From assembly GCA_903898675.1 (NCBI GenBank), contig CAIUGM010000004.1:16450-80449 (forward strand): a stretch of DNA of 64,000 nucleotides, given 5' to 3'. Made by a program: the position numbers and the translations under genes. The stretch is from an uncultured Verrucomicrobiota bacterium. Its GTDB lineage: Bacteria > Verrucomicrobiota > Verrucomicrobiia > Opitutales > Opitutaceae. Shown piece by piece: positions 26,098 through 34,688 of the stretch (position 1 is the stretch's first letter; each line of letters begins with the position of its first letter). A model generated the notes under the pieces. It did no database searches and was not told the origin of the DNA. It worked only from the letters and a program-made list of their open reading frames with translations.

Positions 26098-26328
26098 ACC
26101 GCTGATTTGCGCTAATCCGGAAAAGGCGGTCGGAGTTTTTTGACCACGGATTACGCGGATGAACACGGATGAAGGCATTTGCTTTGCAGGTAGGGGCGCA
26201 GACTTGCTGCGGCCCTACCACCAGAAGAAAACGGCCCTTCAGAACATCCGTGATAATCCGTGTGATCCGTGGTCAAACCGTCTGCTGCTGGGCTTCGGCG
26301 ATTTCCCATCAGCAAGGATTAGCGGTTT
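26098..26328. repeat. composite nested palindromic element, copy 1
   Basis: This fills the gap between the convergent AGE and GH5 genes. Three palindromes are nested. The outer arms are AACCGCT-type (26097-26118 and 26315-26328). The middle arms are built from CACGGAT triplets (26143-26170 and 26245-26275). The core has a REP hairpin (26189-26217). A second copy lies at 27545-27843. Position between two gene ends also suits a bidirectional terminator. Confidence 0.85.
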
Positions 26329-26342
26329 AAAAATTCCGTCCC

Positions 26343-27443
26343 TCAATTCGCCAGCAGCAGCTCGAGCATCTGGCGGTCGAGCTTGTGGCCGCGGAAGTCC
26401 TCGTACTTCACGTCGGCGCGGCCGCTGTCGACGATGCCGAAGCCGCCGCGGAGGTTCCACATCGACCAGCCCCAGCCGGCTTCCTTCCACAGGCTCATCA
26501 TGTCGGTCATCCACGCGAGGCAGACCGCGTGGGGCGTCTGCGGGACGCAGCCCCACTCGCCGACATGCACCGGGGCGCCGCGGGCGGTCAGCGGCTGCCA
26601 CTTCGCGATGAGCTCGGTGCGGAGCTTCTCCTTGTTCCAGGTGATGCCGTGCTTGTCGACCATCGGCCAGGTGGGTTTCTCCAACGACTCGAATTCGGCC
26701 GGCGGGACCCACTTGGCGGTGTAATGGCTGACCATCTTCGGCTGGTAGCCGCGGGTACTCTGCACGATGCCCTCGTCAATCAGCCCGAGCACGGGTGTCT
26801 GGCCGATGTCGGCACCGTCAGCGGTGATCAGGCGGTCGGGGCTGACCTCGCGAATCGCGGCGATCAACGCCTTGGCGACCTCCACGTAGCGCGACTGGTC
26901 GGGCATGAAGGGCGGCTCGTTGAAGAGATCAAAGCTGAGCCGTGACGCCGGCACATCCTTGAACCGACGGGCCAGGTAGCTCCAGTGATGGACCGCGGCC
27001 TCGAGGGCGCGCTGCATGGAGTCGCGCGGGCTGTCGAACAGCAGGTACGGCTCGAGCTCGCGGCCGTTGACGCAGTAGCCGGGGATGCGGTGCAGGCCGA
27101 GGTTGATGTGGGTGCCGTGGGCCTGGCCGAACGCGAGGGCCTGGTCGATCGGGTTGATCGCGGCGTCGTCGATCTTCAGCCAGTCCTTCGGGCTGGACCA
27201 CGCCCAGTAGGAGCAAGGGAGGCGGGCGAAGTCGAAGCCCCATTCCTGCATCCAGGCGAAATCGGATTCCTTGTAGGTGTTGCCGCGCCGGCCGCCGGTC
27301 AGCTCGGTGAGGTTGAAGCCGCGCCAGCGCGGGATCTTCGGTTGCGGCCGCGCCGTGACGGGTGACTGGGCGCGGAGCTTGGAAGAAAGGAGCAGGCCGG
27401 CGGTCGCGGCGGAGGAGACACCGATAAATTGACGACGATTCAT
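26343..27443 (-). CDS. glycoside hydrolase family 5 (cellulase/mannanase clan), Tat-exported
   Basis: This 366-residue (beta/alpha)8 enzyme has E176 as acid/base in FDLFNEP and E296 as nucleophile in HVGEWGC. Both are the expected GH5 positions, and the fold begins with RGFNLTELTG. The N-terminus MNRRQFIGVSSAATAG is a twin-arginine signal. GH5 covers endoglucanases, mannanases and exo-enzymes; I cannot choose from sequence alone, although the mannan genes at 39-44 kb make beta-mannanase or glucomannanase attractive. The gene is isolated: composite palindromic repeats lie on both sides, so its transcript is probably its own. Confidence 0.87.
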   Translation of the reverse strand: MNRRQFIGVSSAATAGLLLSSKLRAQSPVTARPQPKIPRWRGFNLTELTGGRRGNTYKESDFAWMQEWGFDFARLPCSYWAWSSPKDWLKIDDAAINPIDQALAFGQAHGTHINLGLHRIPGYCVNGRELEPYLLFDSPRDSMQRALEAAVHHWSYLARRFKDVPASRLSFDLFNEPPFMPDQSRYVEVAKALIAAIREVSPDRLITADGADIGQTPVLGLIDEGIVQSTRGYQPKMVSHYTAKWVPPAEFESLEKPTWPMVDKHGITWNKEKLRTELIAKWQPLTARGAPVHVGEWGCVPQTPHAVCLAWMTDMMSLWKEAGWGWSMWNLRGGFGIVDSGRADVKYEDFRGHKLDRQMLELLLAN

Positions 27444-27488
27444 GGGGGATGGGGGTGGGAAGCTGAGCGATGATCGGACAAACAGAGG

Positions 27489-27517
27489 TCACCACTAAAC
27501 ACACAAAACACACGAAA
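27489..27517 (+). repeat. solitary CACGAAA-type arm
   Basis: A degenerate arm of the CCAC-triplet type (ACCACTAAACACACAAAACA, then CACGAAAG) stands upstream of GH5 without an obvious partner nearby. Paired versions occur at 42071-42176 and 55251-55429. Confidence 0.5.
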
Positions 27518-27544
27518 GAAATAAAACGGACTCCGGAAAGGAGT

Positions 27545-27843
27545 TAACCGCTCATCTGCGCTGATAAACGCTAATGGGAAATCCCCGAAGCCCGGAAGCA
27601 GAAGGTTTGACCACGGATTAAACGGATTATCACGGATAAAGGCATTTGGTTTGTCGGTAGGGGCGCAGAATTGCTGTGCCCTCGAGCGTGACGCCGCCCA
27701 CGAAGGGCGCAGCAAGTCTGCGCCCCTACCACCGAAAAGAAAACCGGCCTTCAGAACATCTGTGATAATCCGTTTAATCTGTGGTCAAAAACTCCGACCG
27801 CCTTTTCCTTGGATTAGCTCAGATCAGCGAAGATGAGCGGTTT
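27545..27843. repeat. composite nested palindromic element, copy 2
   Basis: This 299-base element fills most of the 413-base gap between GH5 and GH28. It has the same layers as copy 1: outer AACCGCT arms (27546-27552 and 27836-27842), CACGGAT-type arms (27609-27638 and 27752-27787) and a two-armed REP core (27657-27729). The flanks between outer and middle arms are inverted relative to copy 1, while the core runs in the same direction. No gene is seen in the gap. Confidence 0.85.
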
Positions 27844-27856
27844 TTCATTCCGTGGT

Positions 27857-29437
27857 TTAAAACTTCTCCCGCTCGACGGCGGCTTCGCGTTTCGTGTCGG
27901 GGATGAAGCGGCTGGCGGTCACGGAAAAATCCGTCACCTGCCGCAGGTCGAAGAGCGGGGCGTGGTCCGTGCCGCGCATCACATTGAGGTGGTCGAAGTA
28001 CGCGTCCGACACATCGTCGAGCACGAAGGCGGGGCGGGCCTCGGGCTTGGCGTAGTCGAGCTTGATGTGGCTGAGCTCGATGCCGGTCACATGGCGGAAG
28101 AAGAATCCATAAGACGGCATCGAGCCGAACATGCCGGGCTCGGGGTATTTGTTCTCTTCCTCGGGCGGCACGCGGTCACCGAGTTCCCTGGTCCCCCCGC
28201 CCTGCTGGACGAGGCGGACGTTGCTGATGCGGATATCCTCGACCGGGTGGCCGGGGATGCCGCTGATGACGTTGCCGAGCGTCCAGTTCACATCCGAGGC
28301 GACCAGATTGTCGATGGAGATGCGGCGGATCGTGCCGACCACCGTGCCGGCGGGTCCGCGCAGGCGGCGGCCGAGGCGGATGAAGATCGGGGCGTTCTGG
28401 ACGTGCCGCATCGTGATGTTTGAGATGGCGATATCCTCGATGTGCGAACCGTCCACGCTCTCGATGGCGATGCCGCGCGAGCCGTCGAAGACGCAGTTGG
28501 TGATCGCGATGTTCCTGAAGTCGCCGTTCGACTCCGTACCGAGCTTGATCCGGCCGACGCCATCGGATTTGTACGCCGGCTCGCTTCGCTGGAACGTGCC
28601 GTCGAGCAGCGTGCCCTCGTCGAAGCCGCCGGCGAGGAAGCAGTCCGAGATCGTGAGGTTTTCGCAGTGGCGCAGCGCACCAAGGCCGTACGAGGCCTTG
28701 AGGCAGATGCCGTCGTCCCAGGGCGAATTAACGCTGCAGCGGGTGATGCGGACGTTCTGGCACGCGTCGATGTCCATGCCGTCGCGGTTGGTGTCGATCC
28801 GGAGGTTGTCGACGACGAGGTTGTTGACGCCGGTGGCGAGAATCCCGAACCAGCCGCCGTGCAAAATGGCGAAGTCGCGGAGGACGACGTTGCGGCAGTC
28901 GCGCAGGGCAATCGCCTTGTTGCCGCTGCCCGGCGGGTTGGCGTGGTAGCGCTTGTCCCACTCCGCGAAGCGGTCGAAGCCGTTGTCGAGTCCCTTGCCA
29001 TGGATGAGGCCGGAGCCGAGAATCGAGACATCGTGGAGGCCGATGCCCCAGATGAGGCTGTTCTGCCAGTGGCTGTGGCCGAAGTCCTGGTAGTGGAGCT
29101 TGTCGCCCCAGTCATTGGGTTCGGGCGCATCGAACTGTGCGGTCTTCTCATCCGCCGCCTCGATCGTGGAGCCGGCCTCCAGGTAAAGTGTAATGTTGCT
29201 CTTCAGCCGGATGGACGCGGACAGGTAAGTGCCGGGCGAAAACAACACGGTGCCGCCGCCCGCGGCCTCGGCCGCGAGGATGGCGCGGTTGATCGCGTCG
29301 GTGTCGAGGGCATGACCGTCGCCCTTCGCGCCGTACGAGCGGACGTCGAAGCTGCGGGCGGTGACGGGCGCGGGCTGCGCCGCCAGGGAGGCGGCCGCGA
29401 ACAAGGCGCCAAGGATGACGGGAAAGCGTAAGTTCAT
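27857..29437 (-). CDS. glycoside hydrolase family 28 (polygalacturonase-like), exported
   Basis: This is a right-handed beta-helix enzyme of 526 residues for pectin-type galacturonides or rhamnogalacturonan. It opens with a signal peptide (FPVILGALFAAASLAAQ) and the usual SYGAKGDG entry. Active-site blocks are NTNRDGMDID, SPWDDGICLK (the Asp pair) and GRIKLGTESNG (the RIK motif). The typical GHG motif is not evident (FDEG near its place), as in several exo-acting or unusual members. The ATG at 29437 fits the signal. A 1031-residue reading frame continuing to 30952 is a shadow of the opposite-strand regulator. It is divergent from the LacI gene, with an operator-like palindrome between them. 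Confidence 0.86.
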   Translation of the reverse strand: MNLRFPVILGALFAAASLAAQPAPVTARSFDVRSYGAKGDGHALDTDAINRAILAAEAAGGGTVLFSPGTYLSASIRLKSNITLYLEAGSTIEAADEKTAQFDAPEPNDWGDKLHYQDFGHSHWQNSLIWGIGLHDVSILGSGLIHGKGLDNGFDRFAEWDKRYHANPPGSGNKAIALRDCRNVVLRDFAILHGGWFGILATGVNNLVVDNLRIDTNRDGMDIDACQNVRITRCSVNSPWDDGICLKASYGLGALRHCENLTISDCFLAGGFDEGTLLDGTFQRSEPAYKSDGVGRIKLGTESNGDFRNIAITNCVFDGSRGIAIESVDGSHIEDIAISNITMRHVQNAPIFIRLGRRLRGPAGTVVGTIRRISIDNLVASDVNWTLGNVISGIPGHPVEDIRISNVRLVQQGGGTRELGDRVPPEEENKYPEPGMFGSMPSYGFFFRHVTGIELSHIKLDYAKPEARPAFVLDDVSDAYFDHLNVMRGTDHAPLFDLRQVTDFSVTASRFIPDTKREAAVEREKF

Positions 29438-29555
29438 TCGGGGTGGAAGCAGACTGGGGGTTTCGAGGCAGCGGGGCGGGCGGTCCCGGTCAAACCATAA
29501 TCGGGGCGACACCGGAGGATGGACGCAACGATTTGGATTGGAATTTACTTTATTC

Positions 29556-29567
29556 GTTACCAGTAAC
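29556..29567. promoter_or_regulatory. operator-like palindrome GTTACCAGTAAC
   Basis: This 12-base inverted repeat (GTTAC, 2-base centre, GTAAC) lies 11 bases before the LacI-family start codon and in the divergent region with GH28. The same pattern recurs at 30650-30661 and 36922-36933. It is the natural candidate for autoregulation by the adjacent LacI protein. Confidence 0.6.
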
Positions 29568-29578
29568 CGTCGCACGGC

Positions 29579-30634
29579 ATGGGGATCAAAAAACAGCACC
29601 ACACCATGCGGACGCTGGCCGCGAAGCTGGGCCTGAGCACCATGACGGTTTCCCGGGCCCTGCGCAACGCACCTGGCGTCAGTGCCACCACCCGCAAGCT
29701 GGTCACCGCCGCCGCCCGAAACCTGGGCTACCGGCCGGATCCCGCGCTGGCGGTGCTGAATGCGTACCGTCACCGCCGCCGCCTGCGCACACCGGCGGAG
29801 CGAATCGCGTTCATCACGAATTTCGCCACGCCGGACGGCTGGAAGGATTCCTTCACCTTCGTCCGGTATTTCACCGGGGTCCAGCGCCGGGCGCAGCAGC
29901 TCGGCTACGAGGTGGAGCATTTCTGGGTGGGCGATCCCGCGGCCACCCCGCGCCGCAACTCGCAGATTCTCCGCAGCCGGGGCATCCAGGGCCTCATCGT
30001 CGGCCCGCTCGTGGCGGGCCGCACCACCCTCGAACTGGATTGGGATTTGTTCAGCACCGTCGCGGTCGGGCGCAGCCTCGTCGCACCCGAGCTGACGACG
30101 GTGTCGACCAACCACGCCCAGGCCGTGGAGCTGGCCTGGCGGCAGGCCCGCGGGCGCGAGCGCAGGCGCATCGGCCTGGTGCTGACGGAGGGCGAGGACG
30201 GGCGCACCCTGGGCATGCTCCGGGCCTCGCATCTGCTCCAGCAACTGCAGGGCCGGGAGGAAGCCCTGCCCATCCTGCTCGTCCCCAATTTCTCGGCCGC
30301 CGCGCTGGCGGCCTGGACCCGGGCGCACCGCCCGGACCTGATCCTCAGCAGCGAGCAGGCGCACTACGACCTGCTGTTGAAAAGCAAGGCGGTCGACCGC
30401 CGCCAAACCGGCTTTCTTCATCTCAACGTCCACCCGGCCACCGGGCTGGGGGGCATCGACCAGGGCCATGACCAGGTGGGGGAACACGCCGCCGTCCAAC
30501 TGCACCTCAAGCTGAGCCAGCGCGAAACCGGGATTCCGCGACCGCGGGAGCTGCTGTTGATCGACGGACGCTGGCAGGAAGGCCGCGGCGTCTGGCGCCT
30601 GGTTCCCCGCCCGGTCGCACCAACCGGGCGTTGA
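29579..30634 (+). CDS. LacI-family transcriptional regulator
   Basis: This 351-residue regulator has an N-terminal helix-turn-helix and hinge (TLAAKLGLSTMTVSRALRNA, then GVSATTRKLV and GYRPDPAL). A periplasmic-binding-protein-like effector domain follows, with AFITNFATPDGWKDSFTFV near its start and IQGLIVGPL inside. It lacks an obvious close specificity match. Divergent GH28 and downstream beta-propeller and DUF1080 genes suggest control of a carbohydrate regulon. Three GTTAC-N2-GTAAC-type palindromes around it and near the first GH97 gene are candidate binding sites. Confidence 0.9.
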   Translation: MGIKKQHHTMRTLAAKLGLSTMTVSRALRNAPGVSATTRKLVTAAARNLGYRPDPALAVLNAYRHRRRLRTPAERIAFITNFATPDGWKDSFTFVRYFTGVQRRAQQLGYEVEHFWVGDPAATPRRNSQILRSRGIQGLIVGPLVAGRTTLELDWDLFSTVAVGRSLVAPELTTVSTNHAQAVELAWRQARGRERRRIGLVLTEGEDGRTLGMLRASHLLQQLQGREEALPILLVPNFSAAALAAWTRAHRPDLILSSEQAHYDLLLKSKAVDRRQTGFLHLNVHPATGLGGIDQGHDQVGEHAAVQLHLKLSQRETGIPRPRELLLIDGRWQEGRGVWRLVPRPVAPTGR

Positions 30635-30649
30635 GCCCGCGGCCTGCCT

Positions 30650-30661
30650 GTTACTGATAAC
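30650..30661. promoter_or_regulatory. operator-like palindrome GTTACTGATAAC
   Basis: The inverted repeat GTTA-CTGA-TAAC lies 15 bases after the LacI gene and 103 bases before the beta-propeller gene. It matches the other two sites in its outer bases, so it probably controls the 30765-32610 pair. Confidence 0.55.
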
Positions 30662-30764
30662 GAGAATCACTGGTTTCAAAGCCGCGTGATTTCTTACACC
30701 CTCGTTGCGTTCTACCCCTGAGTGCAACCCCGCCACCTCCCGGCGACTTATCACCACCCCGATC

Positions 30765-31835
30765 ATGCATCTACCCCGCCTTTGTTTTTGCTCCGTTGCC
30801 CTGGCCGCAATCCTCGCCGGCCCGGCGCCCGCCGCCCGCGGCGCACCCGCCCCGCTGCTCCGGGTACTGCCGCGATTCACCGCCGCCGCCGTGCCCGCCT
30901 GGGGCCCCTCCGAGGTTGCAGTCGATCCACCAACCTGGACCGACGTACCCACGGCAGCCGACGCCCACCTGCCGGGCGCCGGGATCCGGCAGCACCCGAT
31001 GCTCTACATCGGGGAAGGCTGCAACACGATGTTCGTCGTCCAGGACGGCAAGGTAATCTGGACCTACTCCACCGGCAAAGGCTGGGAGTTCGACGACATC
31101 TGGATGCTGACCAACGGAAACATTCTCTTTTCCCGCATGAGCTATGCCGAAGAGGTCACGCCGGAGAAAAAGGTCGTCTGGCACCTCGACGCGCCCAAGG
31201 GCACCGAGATCCATACCTTGCAGCCGCTCGGCCTGGACAAGGTCATGCTGGTCCGGAACGGCCTGCCGGCGCATCTCATGATCATCGACAAGCGGACCGG
31301 TGCGGTCGAAGCCGACCACGTCCTCCCGGATACCAGCCTGACCGACCCGAAGACCGTGCACGGGCAATTCCGCCGGACCCGCGTGACCGCGCAGGGCACC
31401 TACCTCGTCCCGTACCTGACGATGAACAAGGTGGTCGAGTACGACAAGGACCTCAAAGAGGTCTGGTCCTACAAGGTCCGCTCGCCCTGGGCCGCGGTGC
31501 GGCTCCACAACGGCAACACCCTGATCACCGACGAGCACGACAACCTGACGCTGGAGGTGAACCCGAAGGGCGAGACGGTGTGGCAGTTCAACCTGGCCGA
31601 GCTGCCGCCGGAAATCGTTTTCCCCGGTTCGCAGAGCTGTGTGCGCCTCGCGAACGGCAACACCATCCTCTGCTCGCGCGGCGACGGCGGGAAAGGCTGC
31701 CAGTTGGTCGAGATCACGCCCGACAAGAAACTCGCGTGGGCGCTCAAGGACTGGAAAACCTTCGGCCCCGCCACGGCGGTGCAGATTCTCGATGAACCCG
31801 GTGTGCCGGAAATCCCGGGCGATTTGCAGCGCTGA
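30765..31835 (+). CDS. exported PQQ-like beta-propeller protein
   Basis: This 356-residue protein starts with a signal peptide (MHLPRLCFCSVALAAILAGPAPAARG). Its repeats resemble the PQQ/YVTN beta-propeller, for example MFVVQDGKVIWTYSTGKGWE, NGNILFSRMSYAEEV, NGNTLITDEHDN and NGNTILCSRGDGG. The repeated NGNTL-type turns mark blade ends. No catalytic residues or cofactor ligands are obvious. Proteins of this sort are often found beside glycoside hydrolases in Verrucomicrobia and Planctomycetes. The ATG at 30765 gives the signal; the frame from 30705 adds 20 unlike residues. It is 19 bases upstream of the DUF1080 gene and very likely cotranscribed with it. Confidence 0.75.
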   Translation: MHLPRLCFCSVALAAILAGPAPAARGAPAPLLRVLPRFTAAAVPAWGPSEVAVDPPTWTDVPTAADAHLPGAGIRQHPMLYIGEGCNTMFVVQDGKVIWTYSTGKGWEFDDIWMLTNGNILFSRMSYAEEVTPEKKVVWHLDAPKGTEIHTLQPLGLDKVMLVRNGLPAHLMIIDKRTGAVEADHVLPDTSLTDPKTVHGQFRRTRVTAQGTYLVPYLTMNKVVEYDKDLKEVWSYKVRSPWAAVRLHNGNTLITDEHDNLTLEVNPKGETVWQFNLAELPPEIVFPGSQSCVRLANGNTILCSRGDGGKGCQLVEITPDKKLAWALKDWKTFGPATAVQILDEPGVPEIPGDLQR

Positions 31836-31854
31836 ACCCGGCGCCTCCCCCGCG

Positions 31855-32610
31855 ATGAACCCGCCTGCCGCCCGCTTGCCCCGCCTGACCGTCGTGATCA
31901 TTTGCGCCTGGTTGCCCGCCTGGTCCGCCCTGCTGGCGGCCGCTGCCGAGACTGCCGTGACGGAGGCGAAGGCCATCGTGGCGCCGACGGTGAAGGTGCC
32001 GGCCTACCATCCTCCCTTTGATGCGGCGGCGGCCGGGCTGACGCCCCTGTTCGACGGCCGCACGCTGACCGGCTGGGTGGGTGATCCCGATGGCTGGAAA
32101 GTGGTCGACGGTGCGATCGTCGGGGTGAAGGGCGGCCAGAACCTGATGACCGAGGGCTACTATGACGACTTCCGGCTGATCGTCTCGACCATCCAGGTCG
32201 ACTCGCCTACCAACCACCAGGGAATCGGCTTCTGGGGCGAGGCCATGCCCCCCGGAAAATACGGCTACGGCGGGTGCATCGATATCATGCCGCCGATGAA
32301 CTGGACCTGGGACTATACCATCAACCGCGGCGCCCCGGGGGATTTGAGTGTCAGCCGCGACCTGGACAAGGAACTCGGTCTCAAGCGATCCGAGTGGACC
32401 CAGGCGGAGATCCTGGTGAACCGCACCAAGGGGACGATCCGCATGGCGGTGAACGGCATCGAGGTGCTGGCGTACACGGACCGCAACCCGGCGCGCCTCA
32501 AGCGCGGCCCGATCGGCCTGCAGGCCCACGGCGGCAATCATGACGTCCGCTACAAGGACATCTTCATCGAGGTGGCCCCGAAAAATGACCGCCTGATTAC
32601 AACCAAATAA
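31855..32610 (+). CDS. DUF1080 (3-keto-disaccharide hydrolase-like) exported protein
   Basis: This 251-residue protein has a signal peptide (LTVVIICAWLPAWSALLAAAA) and a single concanavalin-like jelly-roll domain of the DUF1080 type. Typical blocks are LFDGRTLTGWVGDPDGWKV, YYDDFRLIVSTIQ, NHQGIGFWGE and GPIGLQAHGG. Some DUF1080 members hydrolyse 3-keto-glycosides, but the family is broad. It follows the beta-propeller gene in one operon, downstream of an operator-like palindrome. The start is the ATG at 31855; the frame upstream overlaps the previous gene. Confidence 0.82.
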   Translation: MNPPAARLPRLTVVIICAWLPAWSALLAAAAETAVTEAKAIVAPTVKVPAYHPPFDAAAAGLTPLFDGRTLTGWVGDPDGWKVVDGAIVGVKGGQNLMTEGYYDDFRLIVSTIQVDSPTNHQGIGFWGEAMPPGKYGYGGCIDIMPPMNWTWDYTINRGAPGDLSVSRDLDKELGLKRSEWTQAEILVNRTKGTIRMAVNGIEVLAYTDRNPARLKRGPIGLQAHGGNHDVRYKDIFIEVAPKNDRLITTK

Positions 32611-32650
32611 GCCACCGGGACCGGCCGGACTGGAGCGCTTTAGGCAAAAG

Positions 32651-32729
32651 TGTAGCCGGGGTCGCCGACCTCGGGCTTGGCGACTACGAATCAAGAAAGG
32701 CGGAACCGGGGTCAACGACCCCGGCTACA
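32651..32729. repeat. GTAG-headed palindrome, GTAGCCGGGGTCG family
   Basis: The arms TGTAGCCGGGGTCG (32651-32664) and its near complement ending CCCCGGCTACA (about 32707-32728) enclose about 45 bases. The element occupies the gap between the convergent DUF1080 and cytochrome-propeller genes. Both ends read GTAG inward, as in the other REP-like families here. Confidence 0.75.
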
Positions 32730-32746
32730 GTATGTTTGAAAGCGCG

Positions 32747-34645
32747 CTAGGGAACAGTCGGCTCCGGCAGCAGCCCATAAACGTACAGCGCGCCGGTACC
32801 GACGGGCAGCGCCCCGAAGCTCGCCAGGTAGACCTTGCCGTTTGCCACCGTGGGCGCGGCATTCTTGGAGACGCGGCCGGGCGTGTCCCGCTCCGGCGCC
32901 AGGTTGGAGTTCCACAGCTCGTGGGTGATGTCGTTGGCATCGTACGCGCGGAGGACGCCGGGGCCGTTGATGTGGTCGTTGCCGTGTTCCGACAGCGCGG
33001 CGTTGGCCCAGAGGATCCCGTTGGAGTCACCGTGAGCCGAAAGGGAAAGAATCCCGCCCGGATACGCGCTCGTCTGCCCGCCAACTGCAAGCGGCTCGGG
33101 ATTGAAGCGACCGTCCTTGAAGGCATAGACGTGCAGCGCGTCGTCCTGCCCCCAGAGATAAACCAGGCCGCCGCGCGCCGCACTTTGCCAAAACACGGCA
33201 CCGACATTGACCTCCCCCTTGGCCGCGGGGAAATGCTGGACCGCATGCTCGTCGCCCAGGTGCCCGAAATGGTCGGTGTCGACCAGGTAGACCACGCCCT
33301 GCTTGCCCGCGCCCATGACCCGATGGGCCCCGGGCAGCAGCATGGCGCCGGAGGAATTCAGGTCGGCGTCGCGCTTGTCGAGCTCCGGGTAATTGGTCGG
33401 CGTGAACCAATCCAGCACGCGCAGGTCGGGCGACACCTTGAGGAAGCTGTCGCTGAGATTCTGTCCGCCGTCCCAGGTGCCGTTGGACGTGACGAAGTAG
33501 ATCGCGCCCTGCTCGTCCGCCGCCGGGCCCTGACCCGACTGCCAGATGCTGTTGCCCACGGCCCCGGGGCTCAGGTTCAGGACGCCCTGTTGCCGCAGGG
33601 TGCCCGCGTCGAAGCGAAAAAGAAACCCATGGTACGGCTCCACATCGCAGTGGGAACTGTAGCCGACGTACACGCTACCCCGCGACAAAAGCAGCGCCGG
33701 GCGCTGGTTCTCCAGGATGGGATCGAAGCTGTCGGCCGTGATCACCACGGGACTGTGGGGCCGCTCCGAGCCGCTGGTGAGATCCAGCGCGTGCAGCCGT
33801 TGCACCCAGCCGCCGCCCTCGTGGGTAAGAGCGACCACGTACAGGGTTTGGGTGGCGGCATCGATGACAGGCGTGCCGATGATGCCCATGTTGCCGAGGA
33901 TGTCGTGGCACCAGAAGGGGTGCTGCTGCACGCTGCCGGGCGCGCCAAGATTGACCTGCCAGTAGGGCGCGGCGTCCGCGTCGGCGTCGAAGGCATACAC
34001 CGTGTTCGCGGCCGAGGCGACGATGACGACGTTGTGCCGGCCGCCCGCGAGGGCGAGGTCGGGCACGAACAGCGGCTGGGCGAACACCTGGTCGTCGACG
34101 ACGTGGCGGAAGAGCAGCCCGAACTGGCGCGGATTGACGTTGGCGGGGGTCAGCGTCGCCTCGTCGAGATTGGCGCCGGTGCGGGCATTGTTGTTGTGCT
34201 GGGTGTAAACCCCGCGCGACCCGAGGACGACCGGCCCCGCACCATGGCCGGGAGGAGCGAGCGTGGGCTCGACGGCCACCGGAATCGCTTCCTGCAGATG
34301 CGGGGTTTTGCTTTCGAGTCCGCGGACATGGGCGACGAGCGCCTCGATCTCGTCAGCCGGCAGAATCGCCCCGAACGCCGGCATGCGGTCGGTGACGCCG
34401 TTGCGAATCACCAGGGCGCGCTCGGCATCGGGGTGCGCCGCCTGCCACTGCGGATCGGTGAAGTTGGGCAGGCCGAGATTGGCGTAACCGCTGCCGTCCC
34501 CGTTGTGGCAGCGGGCGCAGGTGTTGGTGAACTCGGCCAGCGCGGCGGCCTGGACGGCCGGAGCCGGCACGGCGAGTGCGGAAGAACCCGCGGCCAGCAA
34601 ACCGAGCAAGAGCCGAAGGGCGCGCGAGGGAAACCGGTGGTTCAT
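32747..34645 (-). CDS. c-type cytochrome fused to a PQQ-like beta-propeller, exported
   Basis: This 632-residue periplasmic protein has a signal peptide (LRLLLGLLAAGSSALA). A class I cytochrome c domain follows, with the haem site CARCH near residues 43-47 and a Met ligand region (NGVTDRMPAFGA). The remaining 490 or so residues are a beta-propeller with PQQ-dehydrogenase-like blades (VVIVASAANTVYAFDADADA, GMIIGTPV-like and YDANDITHELW segments). In known quinoprotein alcohol dehydrogenases the cytochrome is C-terminal, so the order here is reversed. I cannot confirm PQQ-binding residues. A role in periplasmic sugar or alcohol oxidation is possible. Confidence 0.8.
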   Translation of the reverse strand: MNHRFPSRALRLLLGLLAAGSSALAVPAPAVQAAALAEFTNTCARCHNGDGSGYANLGLPNFTDPQWQAAHPDAERALVIRNGVTDRMPAFGAILPADEIEALVAHVRGLESKTPHLQEAIPVAVEPTLAPPGHGAGPVVLGSRGVYTQHNNNARTGANLDEATLTPANVNPRQFGLLFRHVVDDQVFAQPLFVPDLALAGGRHNVVIVASAANTVYAFDADADAAPYWQVNLGAPGSVQQHPFWCHDILGNMGIIGTPVIDAATQTLYVVALTHEGGGWVQRLHALDLTSGSERPHSPVVITADSFDPILENQRPALLLSRGSVYVGYSSHCDVEPYHGFLFRFDAGTLRQQGVLNLSPGAVGNSIWQSGQGPAADEQGAIYFVTSNGTWDGGQNLSDSFLKVSPDLRVLDWFTPTNYPELDKRDADLNSSGAMLLPGAHRVMGAGKQGVVYLVDTDHFGHLGDEHAVQHFPAAKGEVNVGAVFWQSAARGGLVYLWGQDDALHVYAFKDGRFNPEPLAVGGQTSAYPGGILSLSAHGDSNGILWANAALSEHGNDHINGPGVLRAYDANDITHELWNSNLAPERDTPGRVSKNAAPTVANGKVYLASFGALPVGTGALYVYGLLPEPTVP

Positions 34646-34688
34646 AATGACGTTGGATCCGACTTCGGTCGGGCCGGAGCAGCGGGCA

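Noticed and set aside
26098..27843. GH5 as cargo of a composite transposon bounded by inverted repeats
   Set aside because: There is no transposase gene and no target-site duplication that I can see, and the related arms occur singly elsewhere. Treated as paired palindromic elements instead.
29438..30952. N-terminal extension of the GH28 frame to 1031 residues
   Set aside because: The extension is antisense to the LacI gene. The signal peptide at 29437 marks the true start.
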